From NCBI RefSeq assembly GCF_019645835.1, contig NZ_CP080998.1:4588001-4652000 (forward strand): DNA of 64,000 bases, read 5' to 3'. Positions 54,602 to 61,875 of this stretch are shown here, piece by piece; within the stretch, counting starts at the first letter, position 1; each line of letters opens with the position of its first letter. Position numbers and translations under genes: made by a program. Source of the DNA: Mycolicibacterium holsaticum DSM 44478 = JCM 12374 (lineage in GTDB: Bacteria; Actinomycetota; Actinomycetes; Mycobacteriales; Mycobacteriaceae). The notes under the pieces were generated by a model that did not search any database, was not told the DNA's origin, and was given only the letters and a program-made list of their open reading frames with translations.

Positions 54602-54820
54602 ATGCTCGCCCTCATCGAATCCCGCATCCTTGCTCTCATCGAGTCGGGCACGGTGGCGTCCATCGGATTTCTCACGGGCGCCCAGCCCGCTGCGAGCCGG
54701 GCAGCCGAATCCCGGCGTGCCGCCGCCCAGCTTCACGATCACGCGACGTTGGTCGACCGCTGCCGTGACACCAAACTCCAACACCAGCAGCGTGCCGACC
54801 GAGCGGCGACCTCTCGTTGA
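54602..54820 (+). CDS. Possible small leader protein before the Ald-family gene
   Basis: 72 residues from ATG 54602 (ATG/GTG choices exist upstream to 54566). It begins with a repeated LALIES segment (LALIESRILALIESGTVASI) and ends with a polar helix. The stop TGA overlaps the next gene's ATG by one base (TGATG), the usual sign of coupling. No homologue recognised, and the frame could be chance. Confidence 0.35.
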   Translation: MLALIESRILALIESGTVASIGFLTGAQPAASRAAESRRAAAQLHDHATLVDRCRDTKLQHQQRADRAATSR

Positions 54821-55974
54821 TGCCGCAAAGCGCCGACGCAGAATCGCTTTCGTTAGGAGTCCTGGCCCGTTCGCGCAAGCCCAACGAGCGCCGACTTCCC
54901 ATCCACCCTGACCATTTTCCCAGGATCGCCGCACCGCTTCGCAGCCGTATATTTCTCGAGCACGGTTACGGCGCGGACTTCGGCGCCACTGACGACGCAC
55001 TGGCCGGGCTCGTCGGCGGAATCCGGACCCGCGAACAGCTGATCGCCGACTGCGACGTGATCCTGCTACCCAAAATCGGCACCCAGGACCTGGCTGAATT
55101 CCGTGTGGGACAGATCGTTTGGGGCTGGCCGCACTGCGTCCAGAACTTCGAGCTGACCCAGGTCGCCATCGATCGCCGACTGACCTTGATCGCCTTCGAG
55201 GCGATGAACCACTGGCAGGCCGACGGCGGTTTCGGGCTGCACGTCTTCCACAAGAACAACGAGCTCGCCGGATACTGCTCGGTCCTGCATGCCTTGCAAA
55301 TGATCGGCGTCACCGGCAACTACGGTCGACGCCTGCGGGCGTCAGTCATCGGGTTCGGTGCGACCGCCCGCGGAGCGGTCACCGCGTTGAACGCCCACGG
55401 CGTCGACGATGTACGCGTACTGACCAACCGCGATGTCGCAGCCGTCGCCGCACCGATTCCCACCACCCAGATCATCCAGATGGGCCACGATGACGCCGCG
55501 CCACCCGACAACACCTGGGCCGACACCCCCGAGGACGGCGTCGTCCCCGTCGCCCGCGTTCTCGCCGACAACGACATCGTCGTCAACTGTGTGCTGCAGG
55601 ATCCCGCGAAACCGCTGATCTTCGCCACCACCGACGATCTGAGCGCGTTCACGCCGGGAAGCCTGATCATCGACGTCTCCTGCGACGAGGGCATGGGCTT
55701 CAGCTGGGCCCGGCCGACGTCGTTCGCCGAGCCGCTGCGCGAGTTACCGAACCGCGTGCACTACTACGCGGTCGACCACAGCCCGTCGTACTTATGGGAT
55801 TCTGCGACGTGGGAGGTCAGCGAGGCGCTGCTACCGCACCTGGAGACACTTCTCGCCGGCCCGGCCGCCTGGGACAAAAACCCAACGATCCAGCGGGCCA
55901 TCGAAATTCGTGATGGTGCCGTCCTCAACCGCGACATTCTGTCGTTTCAGCACCGCGACGATGCCTCGAGCTAG
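54820..55974 (+). CDS. Alanine dehydrogenase/N5-(carboxyethyl)ornithine synthase-family enzyme
   Basis: 384 residues from ATG 54820. The AlaDH/PNT N-terminal domain has SRKPNERRLPIHPDHFPRI and the FLEHGYGADFGATD segment; NAD-binding motif VIGFGATARGAVTAL around 183-197; DVSCDEGMGFSWARPT and VHYYAVDHSPSYL near the C-terminus. WPHCVQNFELTQVAIDRRLT and the YCSVLHALQMIG segment are closer to carboxyethylornithine synthase than to true Ald. It would make or use N-carboxyalkyl amino acids; physiological substrate unknown. Confidence 0.82.
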   Translation: MPQSADAESLSLGVLARSRKPNERRLPIHPDHFPRIAAPLRSRIFLEHGYGADFGATDDALAGLVGGIRTREQLIADCDVILLPKIGTQDLAEFRVGQIVWGWPHCVQNFELTQVAIDRRLTLIAFEAMNHWQADGGFGLHVFHKNNELAGYCSVLHALQMIGVTGNYGRRLRASVIGFGATARGAVTALNAHGVDDVRVLTNRDVAAVAAPIPTTQIIQMGHDDAAPPDNTWADTPEDGVVPVARVLADNDIVVNCVLQDPAKPLIFATTDDLSAFTPGSLIIDVSCDEGMGFSWARPTSFAEPLRELPNRVHYYAVDHSPSYLWDSATWEVSEALLPHLETLLAGPAAWDKNPTIQRAIEIRDGAVLNRDILSFQHRDDASS

Positions 55975-56129
55975 CGGATCCGTTCGGGAATGGAGTCCAG
56001 CGCGTGCAGGACATGCACTGCCAGTTCACCGGCCGCCTTGTCGGCGAGCTTCGAGTGAGCCTTGATGGTTTCAGCAACCAAATCAACACGTTTCGCGTAG
56101 GGCGTGCGTGCTTCAGCGGTAGCAGTCAT
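55971..56129 (-). CDS. DUF6307-type small protein
   Basis: 52 residues from ATG 56129 with AAGGAA 7 bases upstream; too short for common ORF cut-offs. The protein ends LHALDSIPERIR and has YAKRVDLVAETIKAHSKLAD, two amphipathic helices, as in the mycobacterial DUF6307 proteins. Function unknown. Stop overlaps the stop of the convergent Ald-family gene by 2 bases. Confidence 0.75.
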   Translation of the reverse strand: MTATAEARTPYAKRVDLVAETIKAHSKLADKAAGELAVHVLHALDSIPERIR

Positions 56130-56227
56130 GGGAATTCCTTTTCAATCGAACATGTTTCGCTCATGATCGAGCTGTCCGATAACTAGGACCCTACACCCAT
56201 TTCCGCCAGTATGTTCGATACGGCAGG

Positions 56228-56269
56228 CAGCCCCCTCGATTGCAGCGCGTCGCGCTCTCGAGGGGGCTG
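56228..56269. terminator. Stem-loop downstream of the csbD-like gene
   Basis: Perfect 12-bp arms CAGCCCCCTCGA and TCGAGGGGGCTG with an 18-base loop that itself holds GCGCG/CGCGC. It begins 5 bases after the CsbD stop on the minus strand and is followed by no U-tract, as is common in mycobacteria. Confidence 0.75.
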
Positions 56270-56274
56270 AACCG

Positions 56275-56448
56275 TCACTTCTTGAAGGCGTCCTTGATCT
56301 TCTCGCCGGCGTCCTTGAGGCTCGACTTCGCCTGATCGGCGCGGCCCTCGTCACGGGTGCTCTTGTCGCCGGTGAGATTGCCAGCCGCTTCCTTTGCCTT
56401 GCCACCAAGGTCGTCGACCTTGTTCTTGGCTTTGTCTGTTCCGCTCAC
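56275..56448 (-). CDS. CsbD-family stress protein
   Basis: 57 residues from GTG 56448 with AAAGGAG 7 bases upstream. A highly charged helical protein: TDKAKNKVDDLGGKAKEAAG, NLTGDKSTRDEGRADQAKS and a lysine-rich end. CsbD proteins are general-stress proteins in Gram-positive bacteria, of unknown action. A long frame upstream in the same phase is spurious. Confidence 0.92.
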   Translation of the reverse strand: MSGTDKAKNKVDDLGGKAKEAAGNLTGDKSTRDEGRADQAKSSLKDAGEKIKDAFKK

Positions 56449-56540
56449 GGCGATGCTCCTTTTCACGACCCGGCCCGAGTGGCTGGTCATCCGTGGGGGA
56501 TACCTCGCCAGCGCGGAACGGAAACATCGGCCCACGCGAG

Positions 56541-57926
56541 TCAGCGACTGCGGTCGACCAGTTCGCGCAACTCGCTCCGAAACAGGTCCGCGAGATCCCA
56601 CAGGTCGTCGACGAGTTGGCGGCAGGTGATGATGCCGACATTCAGCTTGCCGCTCAACGACATAACGGTGATGTTCAGCCCCGAGCCGTGAAAGATCGGG
56701 CCCAAGGGATACAGCGCCTTCATCTCCGCCCCCATCGCGTACAGCTTGGCGGTCGGGCCTGCGACATTGGAGATCACCACATTGTGAATCGGCGCGTGTT
56801 TCAACGGCGTGTGCGACATCAACTCGAACGCCGCGCCGAGCACCGCGGGCGGGATCGCCTGGGTCACATCCGCCAACAGCGTCGGCGCCAGAGCTGTACT
56901 GTGTTCCTTTGCGCGCGAACTGGATTCGGCGATCGCCTGCAGCCGTTCCACCGGGTCCGAGATGTCTGTCTTCAAGTTGCAGAACATTCCCGACAGCTGG
57001 TTGCGCCCCGGCCGGTCCGACACCCCACGCACCGACGCCGGCACCACCGCCACCAATGGCTTTTCCGGCAACTCCCCGCGGCCTTCCAGGTAGCCGCGCA
57101 ACGCCCCTGCACACAGCGCCATCACCACATCGTTGACCTTGACGCCATACCGGTTCTTCACCCGCTTGACGTCGTCTAACTCCAACTGCGCCAGCGCCAG
57201 CGTGCGGTCCCCGGTGATCTCGGCGTTGAACACCGTCGCCGGGGCCGTGAACGGCGCCGCCATCGCCCGCCCGGTCAGCGCCCGGCCCACCGTGCTCACC
57301 ACCGTCGACACCGTTGACGGCACCGCCCTCGTCAACTCCAACGGACGCGTCAGAAACCGCACCAAACCCCCGGCCGCGATTTCCAACGGCCTGGCGACCC
57401 CCGGGCCGTCCACCGGGTCGGGCGGCGGGGCGTCGGGCTGCAAGTCACACAGCTGGCTGATCAGATTTCCTGCCGACACGCCGTCCACCGCCGCGTGATG
57501 CACCTTGATCATCAACGCGATCGGCCCGTCGTGCGGGTCGGCGCCGGCGACGCCCTCGATCACCCACATCTCCCACAGCGGCTTGCTGCGGTCCAACGGA
57601 ATCGACGCGATGCGTCCGCAGACCTCGGACAGTTCCCGGCGCCCGGCCGGCGCGGGCAGCGCGATCTGGTGCAGATGGTGCGCCACGTCCAGTTCCGTGT
57701 CTTCCACCCACACCGGATGATCAAGGTTCAGCTGACTGTTCGCGAGCTTTGCCCGCAACTCGGGCAGCGCGCGCATCCGCGACGCCAGGTGGCTGCGGAT
57801 GCCGTCGAAGCTGTAGCCACCGGGGATCGTGGACGTGTCCAGCTCCGCGATCGAACACACATGCATCGGCACCGAACTCGATTCGGCGTAAAGCAAACTG
57901 GCGTCGAATGCGGTCAACCGTTCCAT
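56541..57926 (-). CDS. Wax ester synthase/diacylglycerol acyltransferase (WS/DGAT)
   Basis: 461 residues, normal length. Catalytic H143-H144-x3-D148-G149 in KVHHAAVDGVSAG. Start MERLTAFDASLLYAES and later PLWEMWVIEG, RVKNRYGVKVNDVVMALCAG and VVISNVAGP are all family features. It makes triacylglycerol or wax esters from acyl-CoA; mycobacteria carry many copies. The gene lies 92 bases from csbD and 57 from the cNMP gene on the same strand, possibly one transcription unit. Confidence 0.94.
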   Translation of the reverse strand: MERLTAFDASLLYAESSSVPMHVCSIAELDTSTIPGGYSFDGIRSHLASRMRALPELRAKLANSQLNLDHPVWVEDTELDVAHHLHQIALPAPAGRRELSEVCGRIASIPLDRSKPLWEMWVIEGVAGADPHDGPIALMIKVHHAAVDGVSAGNLISQLCDLQPDAPPPDPVDGPGVARPLEIAAGGLVRFLTRPLELTRAVPSTVSTVVSTVGRALTGRAMAAPFTAPATVFNAEITGDRTLALAQLELDDVKRVKNRYGVKVNDVVMALCAGALRGYLEGRGELPEKPLVAVVPASVRGVSDRPGRNQLSGMFCNLKTDISDPVERLQAIAESSSRAKEHSTALAPTLLADVTQAIPPAVLGAAFELMSHTPLKHAPIHNVVISNVAGPTAKLYAMGAEMKALYPLGPIFHGSGLNITVMSLSGKLNVGIITCRQLVDDLWDLADLFRSELRELVDRSR

Positions 57927-57982
57927 CGACGCGATGTACCCGCGCTGACACTTTCGTCAAACCTTGGCGGGGGGCGAAGCGG

Positions 57983-58447
57983 TTAGCTCGACCCGTCCGC
58001 TGCTGCCCCGGGGACGTGGCGCGCGACGGTCTGATCCATCGTCTCGCGCAACGCCGGTATCTCATCGAGCAGCCGCCTGAGATCATCACGCGCGATGTGC
58101 AGCACCGCGGCCCGACCCATCGTCGTCACCGTCGCATTGCGCAGCGATCCGCGCAGCACCGACTCCCCGATAACCTCGCCCGGGCCCACCACCGCGATGC
58201 GGTCATGTCCGACATACACCCCGGCCTCTCCGCTGAGCAGGATGTAGCACGCGTCCGAGGGCGTCTGCTCCTGGATCAGCGGCCACGGCCCCGACGTCGA
58301 CGTGCGATGCGCGGCCTGCACCAGCCGCTTGAGGTCCTTGTCGGAGAACTTCGCGAACGTGTCGAACTCCCGTAGCCGTTGCGCGTCCTCTGCGATCTCC
58401 TGCGCGCGAGCCTCTTCGCTCGCCCGGGCATACGCACGGTTGTCCAT
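57983..58447 (-). CDS. Stand-alone cyclic-nucleotide-binding domain protein
   Basis: 154 residues from ATG 58447. It has only the Crp-type cap: FAKFSDKDLKRLVQAAH, SDACYILLSGEAGVYVG, VVGPGEVIGESVLRGSLRNA and VLHIARDDLRRLLDE. The phosphate-binding segment GEVIGESVLRGSLRNATV has the ligand-binding Arg region altered, so binding of cAMP is not certain. No HTH is present. It may regulate a partner protein; none is identified. Confidence 0.87.
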   Translation of the reverse strand: MDNRAYARASEEARAQEIAEDAQRLREFDTFAKFSDKDLKRLVQAAHRTSTSGPWPLIQEQTPSDACYILLSGEAGVYVGHDRIAVVGPGEVIGESVLRGSLRNATVTTMGRAAVLHIARDDLRRLLDEIPALRETMDQTVARHVPGAAADGSS

Positions 58448-58537
58448 GATGACGGTCTCCGATCCGCGAGGTGGCGCTGACACCGGGAGCCTAGTGAATG
58501 CGCCCCATCCGCAGACCTTGTTTCCTATCCTGGACAG

Positions 58538-60790
58538 GTGTCCAGCCAAACCGCGGTGACCTGTCCCCTGTGCGAGGCGATGTGCGGCCTGCAGATCCGC
58601 GTCGACGACGGCGCGGTCACCGACATCCGCGGTAACCGCGACGACGTGTGGTCACGGGGTCATATCTGCCCGAAGGGCACCGCGCTGGCGCATCTGCACA
58701 CCGACCCCGACCGCCTGCGTCAGCCGATGGTCCGCACCCGCACCGGCCACACCCCGGTGTCGTGGGACGACGCCTACGCCGAAGTCGAACGGGTGCTGCG
58801 ACCGGTGCTCGACCGCCACGGCGCCTCCGCCGTCACCATCTACGTCGGCAACCCCGTCGCGCACAACCTCGGGCTCAGCACCCACATCGGCGCGCTCATC
58901 GGGATGGCCCAGGCGGCGGGCATGCCTGCGTACTACTCGCCGGGCACTGTCGACCAGTGGCCACTGAACCTCGTCAGCGCGCTGTTGTTCGGCGGCATGT
59001 GGAACGCACCGATTCCCGACGTCGACCGCACCGATTACCTGATGATCCTCGGCGCGAATCCGGCTGCCTCCCAAGGCTCCATGCTCTCGGCGCCCGACCT
59101 CATGGGCCGGCTGACGGCGATCCGCGGCCGTGGCGGAACCGTCACCGTGGTCGATCCGCGACGCACGCTGACCGCACAACGCGCGTCGCAATGGGTGCCG
59201 ATCCGGCCGGGTACCGACGCGCTGCTGCTCTTCGCGATCCTGTTCACCCTGGCCGAGCAGGGCTGGGTGCGCCGGCCCGCCCACCTCGCGGGTCGCGTCA
59301 CCGGACTCGACGACGTCATCGCCATGGCCGCCGACTTCGCGCCGGAGACCGTCGCCGATGCCTGCGGCGTCGACGCGACCACGATCCGTCGACTCGCCCA
59401 CGACCTCGCCCACGCCGAAGCACCGGTGCTCTACAGCAGAATCGGCACCTGCACACAGGAATTCGGCACGCTGGCGACCTGGCTGGTGTTCGTTCTCAAC
59501 ACCGCACTCGGCTCGCTGGACCGGGCGGGCGGCGCGGTGTTCGCGAAGCCGGCGGTCTGGTCGCCGATGTTCATGAAGCCGCCCGACCAGGACGGTCCCG
59601 GCTGGCGGTTCGGGCGGTTCCACAGCCGGGTCCGCGGTGCGCCCGAGGTGTTCAACCAGTTCCCCGTCAGCTGCCTCGCCGAGGAGATCGACACCCCCGG
59701 CGACGGACAGCTGCGCGGTTTGATCACGGTGGCGGGCAACCCGGCGGTGTCGGCGCCGGGCGCGCGACGCCTCGACGCGGCGCTGGCCGACCTCGACGCG
59801 ATGATCGCGGTGGACAGCTGGCTCAACGAGACCACCCGGCACGCCCACGTCATCCTGCCCGGCCTGTCGCCGCTGGAACGGCCGCACGCCGACGACCTGT
59901 ACTGGATCTACGCGGTGTCGTCGTGCCTGAAGTGGTCGGATCCCGTGTTCGCGCCGGACCCGAATCGCCCGTCGGAGTGGGAGATCCTGTTGCGGCTGGC
60001 GGGCGCGATGGTCGGTATCCCGATGCCCGAGGTCGACGTCGCGGGGATGGACGATCTCTACGTGGCCGGGCTGGTCGCCACGGCGTGCGCCGCGCCGGGC
60101 ACACCGCTGACGGGGCGCGATCCGCAGGAGGCGACAGCCGCATTGGCCGGACGCGGACCAGAGCGCCTGGTGGACTTGGGGATTCGGCTCGGTCCGTGGG
60201 GTGACGACCTCGGGCGACGCCCGGGTGGGCTGACGCTGGCCGAGGTGCGTCGCCATCCCAACGGGCTGCGACTGGCTGAACTGGACGGCGGCCGGCTTGA
60301 CGAGACGATCTGCACCCCTTCCGGCACAGTCGAATTGGTGCATCAACGCCTCGTCGACGACGTTCCGCGGTTGCGGGCACGCTTGCAGCGGCCCGCCGGT
60401 GGGCTGCTGATCACCAGCCGTCGACACCTGCGGTCGAACAACTCGTGGATGCACAACGTGCCCGCGTTGATGCGCGGAAAGGACCATTGCACGCTGCTCA
60501 TCCATCCCGTCGACGCCGACCCCGCCGGCATCCGGACCGGCGACATCGTCGAGGTGTCCACCAGCGAGGGCGCGCTGACGGTGCCCGCCGAGGTCTCCGA
60601 TGAGATGATGCCCGGCGTGGTGTCGCTGCCGCACGGCTGGGGACACGGCGTCGACGGCACCCGTCTTCAGGTCGCCAACGACCATCCGGGCGTCAACGCC
60701 AACCTGCTCAACCCCGCCGATCTGCTCGACGTGCCGAGCAGCACCCAGGTGGTCAACGGCGTGCCGTGCCGGGTCCGCCGACCCGACTAA
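58538..60790 (+). CDS. Molybdopterin oxidoreductase (Rv0197-like)
   Basis: 750 residues from GTG 58538. The N-terminal 4Fe-4S motif has C9, C12, C16 and C44 (CPLCEAMCG, HICPKG), followed by PVSWDDAYAEVERVL, LGANPAASQGSM, TVVDPRRTLTA and a C-terminal molydopterin-dinucleotide domain (TGDIVEVSTSEGALTVPAEV, VSLPHGWGHG). It resembles formate dehydrogenase-like proteins, and M. tuberculosis Rv0197 from memory. The usual Cys/Sec metal ligand is not obvious; PAYYSPGTVDQWP stands in that region. No signal peptide. Substrate unknown. Confidence 0.88.
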   Translation: MSSQTAVTCPLCEAMCGLQIRVDDGAVTDIRGNRDDVWSRGHICPKGTALAHLHTDPDRLRQPMVRTRTGHTPVSWDDAYAEVERVLRPVLDRHGASAVTIYVGNPVAHNLGLSTHIGALIGMAQAAGMPAYYSPGTVDQWPLNLVSALLFGGMWNAPIPDVDRTDYLMILGANPAASQGSMLSAPDLMGRLTAIRGRGGTVTVVDPRRTLTAQRASQWVPIRPGTDALLLFAILFTLAEQGWVRRPAHLAGRVTGLDDVIAMAADFAPETVADACGVDATTIRRLAHDLAHAEAPVLYSRIGTCTQEFGTLATWLVFVLNTALGSLDRAGGAVFAKPAVWSPMFMKPPDQDGPGWRFGRFHSRVRGAPEVFNQFPVSCLAEEIDTPGDGQLRGLITVAGNPAVSAPGARRLDAALADLDAMIAVDSWLNETTRHAHVILPGLSPLERPHADDLYWIYAVSSCLKWSDPVFAPDPNRPSEWEILLRLAGAMVGIPMPEVDVAGMDDLYVAGLVATACAAPGTPLTGRDPQEATAALAGRGPERLVDLGIRLGPWGDDLGRRPGGLTLAEVRRHPNGLRLAELDGGRLDETICTPSGTVELVHQRLVDDVPRLRARLQRPAGGLLITSRRHLRSNNSWMHNVPALMRGKDHCTLLIHPVDADPAGIRTGDIVEVSTSEGALTVPAEVSDEMMPGVVSLPHGWGHGVDGTRLQVANDHPGVNANLLNPADLLDVPSSTQVVNGVPCRVRRPD

Positions 60791-60804
60791 TGCGCGCGGT
60801 TGGC

Positions 60805-60865
60805 CGCGACAGTATCGTTTCATACGCGACGCGCCGCTCGGACCGTATGAAAGTGCACAGTCGCG
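60805..60865. repeat. Intergenic palindromic element, family 2, copy 2
   Basis: Outer arms CGCGAC/GTCGCG and inner perfect 9-bp arms TTTCATACG/CGTATGAAA around CGACGCGCCG. Its centre and right end match the element at 10004-10066. It lies directly before the peptidase gene and after the oxidoreductase. Confidence 0.65.
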
Positions 60866-60902
60866 AATGAAGTGGGGCGACCAAACCGCGATACATTGGC
60901 CG

Positions 60903-61709
60903 ATGCGAGTGCACACCCGACGGCGCCTGGCCACACTGGCGATGGCCGCCACGGCGTTCGTCGCACTTCCGCATTGCAGCGCCGAGCCCGCGCCGCCGCC
61001 GGCGGCTCCCTCAAGCCCACCGCCGTCAACCACCGTCCCGGCCCCCTCAAGCCCACCGCCGTCGACCACCGCCCCGGCCCCCTCAAGCCCACCGCCGTCG
61101 ACCACCGTCCCGGCGGCTTCCCCAAGCCCACCGCCGTCGCCCACCGTCCCGCTGCCGCCGGCCGTCCACCCGGTGACGGCCGCCGAACTGGGGGCGAGCT
61201 GGCGCCCGGGTTGCCCGCTGGAACCGCAGCGCCTGCGACGGGTCGAAATCGACTACGTCGGCTTCGACAACCTGCCTCACCGCGGCGAGTTGATCGTGCA
61301 CGAGGACCTGGTCGGCGAGGTCATCGCGATCTTCGGGCAGCTGTACCGGCTGGGCTATCCCATCGAGAAGATGACCACGGTCGAGCACTATCCCAACGCC
61401 GATGACGAATTGTCCATGCGGGACAACAACACTTCGGCGTTCAACTGCCGGGACATCCCGGGCAGCGGCCAATGGTCCTGGCACGCCTACGGCCGTGCCA
61501 TCGACCTCAACCCGCTGATCAACCCGTACATCGACGCCGCGGGTGACTTCCAGCCCGGCAACGCCGAGGTGTACCTGGATCGCCGCCGCATCGACCCCGG
61601 CCTGCTGCACGACGGCGACCCGGCCGTGCTCGCCTTCACCGATCGCGGGTGGACCTGGGGTGGGCACTGGCGGACGCCCAAGGATTATCAGCACTTCGAA
61701 CTGCCCTGA
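60903..61709 (+). CDS. Exported M15-type peptidase (D-Ala-D-Ala carboxypeptidase-like)
   Basis: 268 residues from ATG 60903 (ATG 60867 is also in frame). Signal peptide to about residue 24, with a cysteine (LPHC) that might be lipidated although the lipobox is imperfect. Residues 37-85 are Pro/Ser/Thr repeats coded by 36-bp DNA repeats. The C-terminal domain has WSWHAYGRAIDLNPL, DRGWTWGGHW and KDYQHFELP, the zinc-binding His-Asp-His set of M15 peptidases. It should cleave peptidoglycan stem peptides. Confidence 0.87.
   Translation: MRVHTRRRLATLAMAATAFVALPHCSAEPAPPPAAPSSPPPSTTVPAPSSPPPSTTAPAPSSPPPSTTVPAASPSPPPSPTVPLPPAVHPVTAAELGASWRPGCPLEPQRLRRVEIDYVGFDNLPHRGELIVHEDLVGEVIAIFGQLYRLGYPIEKMTTVEHYPNADDELSMRDNNTSAFNCRDIPGSGQWSWHAYGRAIDLNPLINPYIDAAGDFQPGNAEVYLDRRRIDPGLLHDGDPAVLAFTDRGWTWGGHWRTPKDYQHFELP
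61011..61154 (+). repeat. 36-bp tandem repeats in the M15 gene
   Basis: Units starting TCAAGCCCACCGCCGTC begin at 61011, 61047 and 61083; a fourth, beginning near 61122, has three extra bases. All keep frame and encode a PSSPPPSTTVPA-like spacer. Likely variable in number between strains. Confidence 0.85.
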
Positions 61710-61875
61710 TCTCGACGTGCGCCCCCGATGCGCACAGCGACCACACCGTCATCGAAAACACCGCCACCAGCGATGACAAATCGGTCATCACAGCAGCTTG
61801 CCAGCAGAATCGGTGAACCAATCGCCCTTTGCACACGTAAATATCGGATAGACAGACTTACCGAAAGGACGCCGC

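Noticed and set aside
58652-61144. 830-codon minus-strand open frame
   Set aside because: Lies antisense to the molybdopterin oxidoreductase and peptidase genes; composition is Arg/Gly/His-rich with no domain, a typical high-GC shadow.
61011-61154. CRISPR-like repeats
   Set aside because: Units are contiguous, in frame and code for a Pro/Ser/Thr spacer; there are no spacers. No CRISPR array was found elsewhere.
60903-61709. Lipoprotein assignment for the M15 peptidase
   Set aside because: LPHC is a poor lipobox; a normal signal peptide is equally likely.
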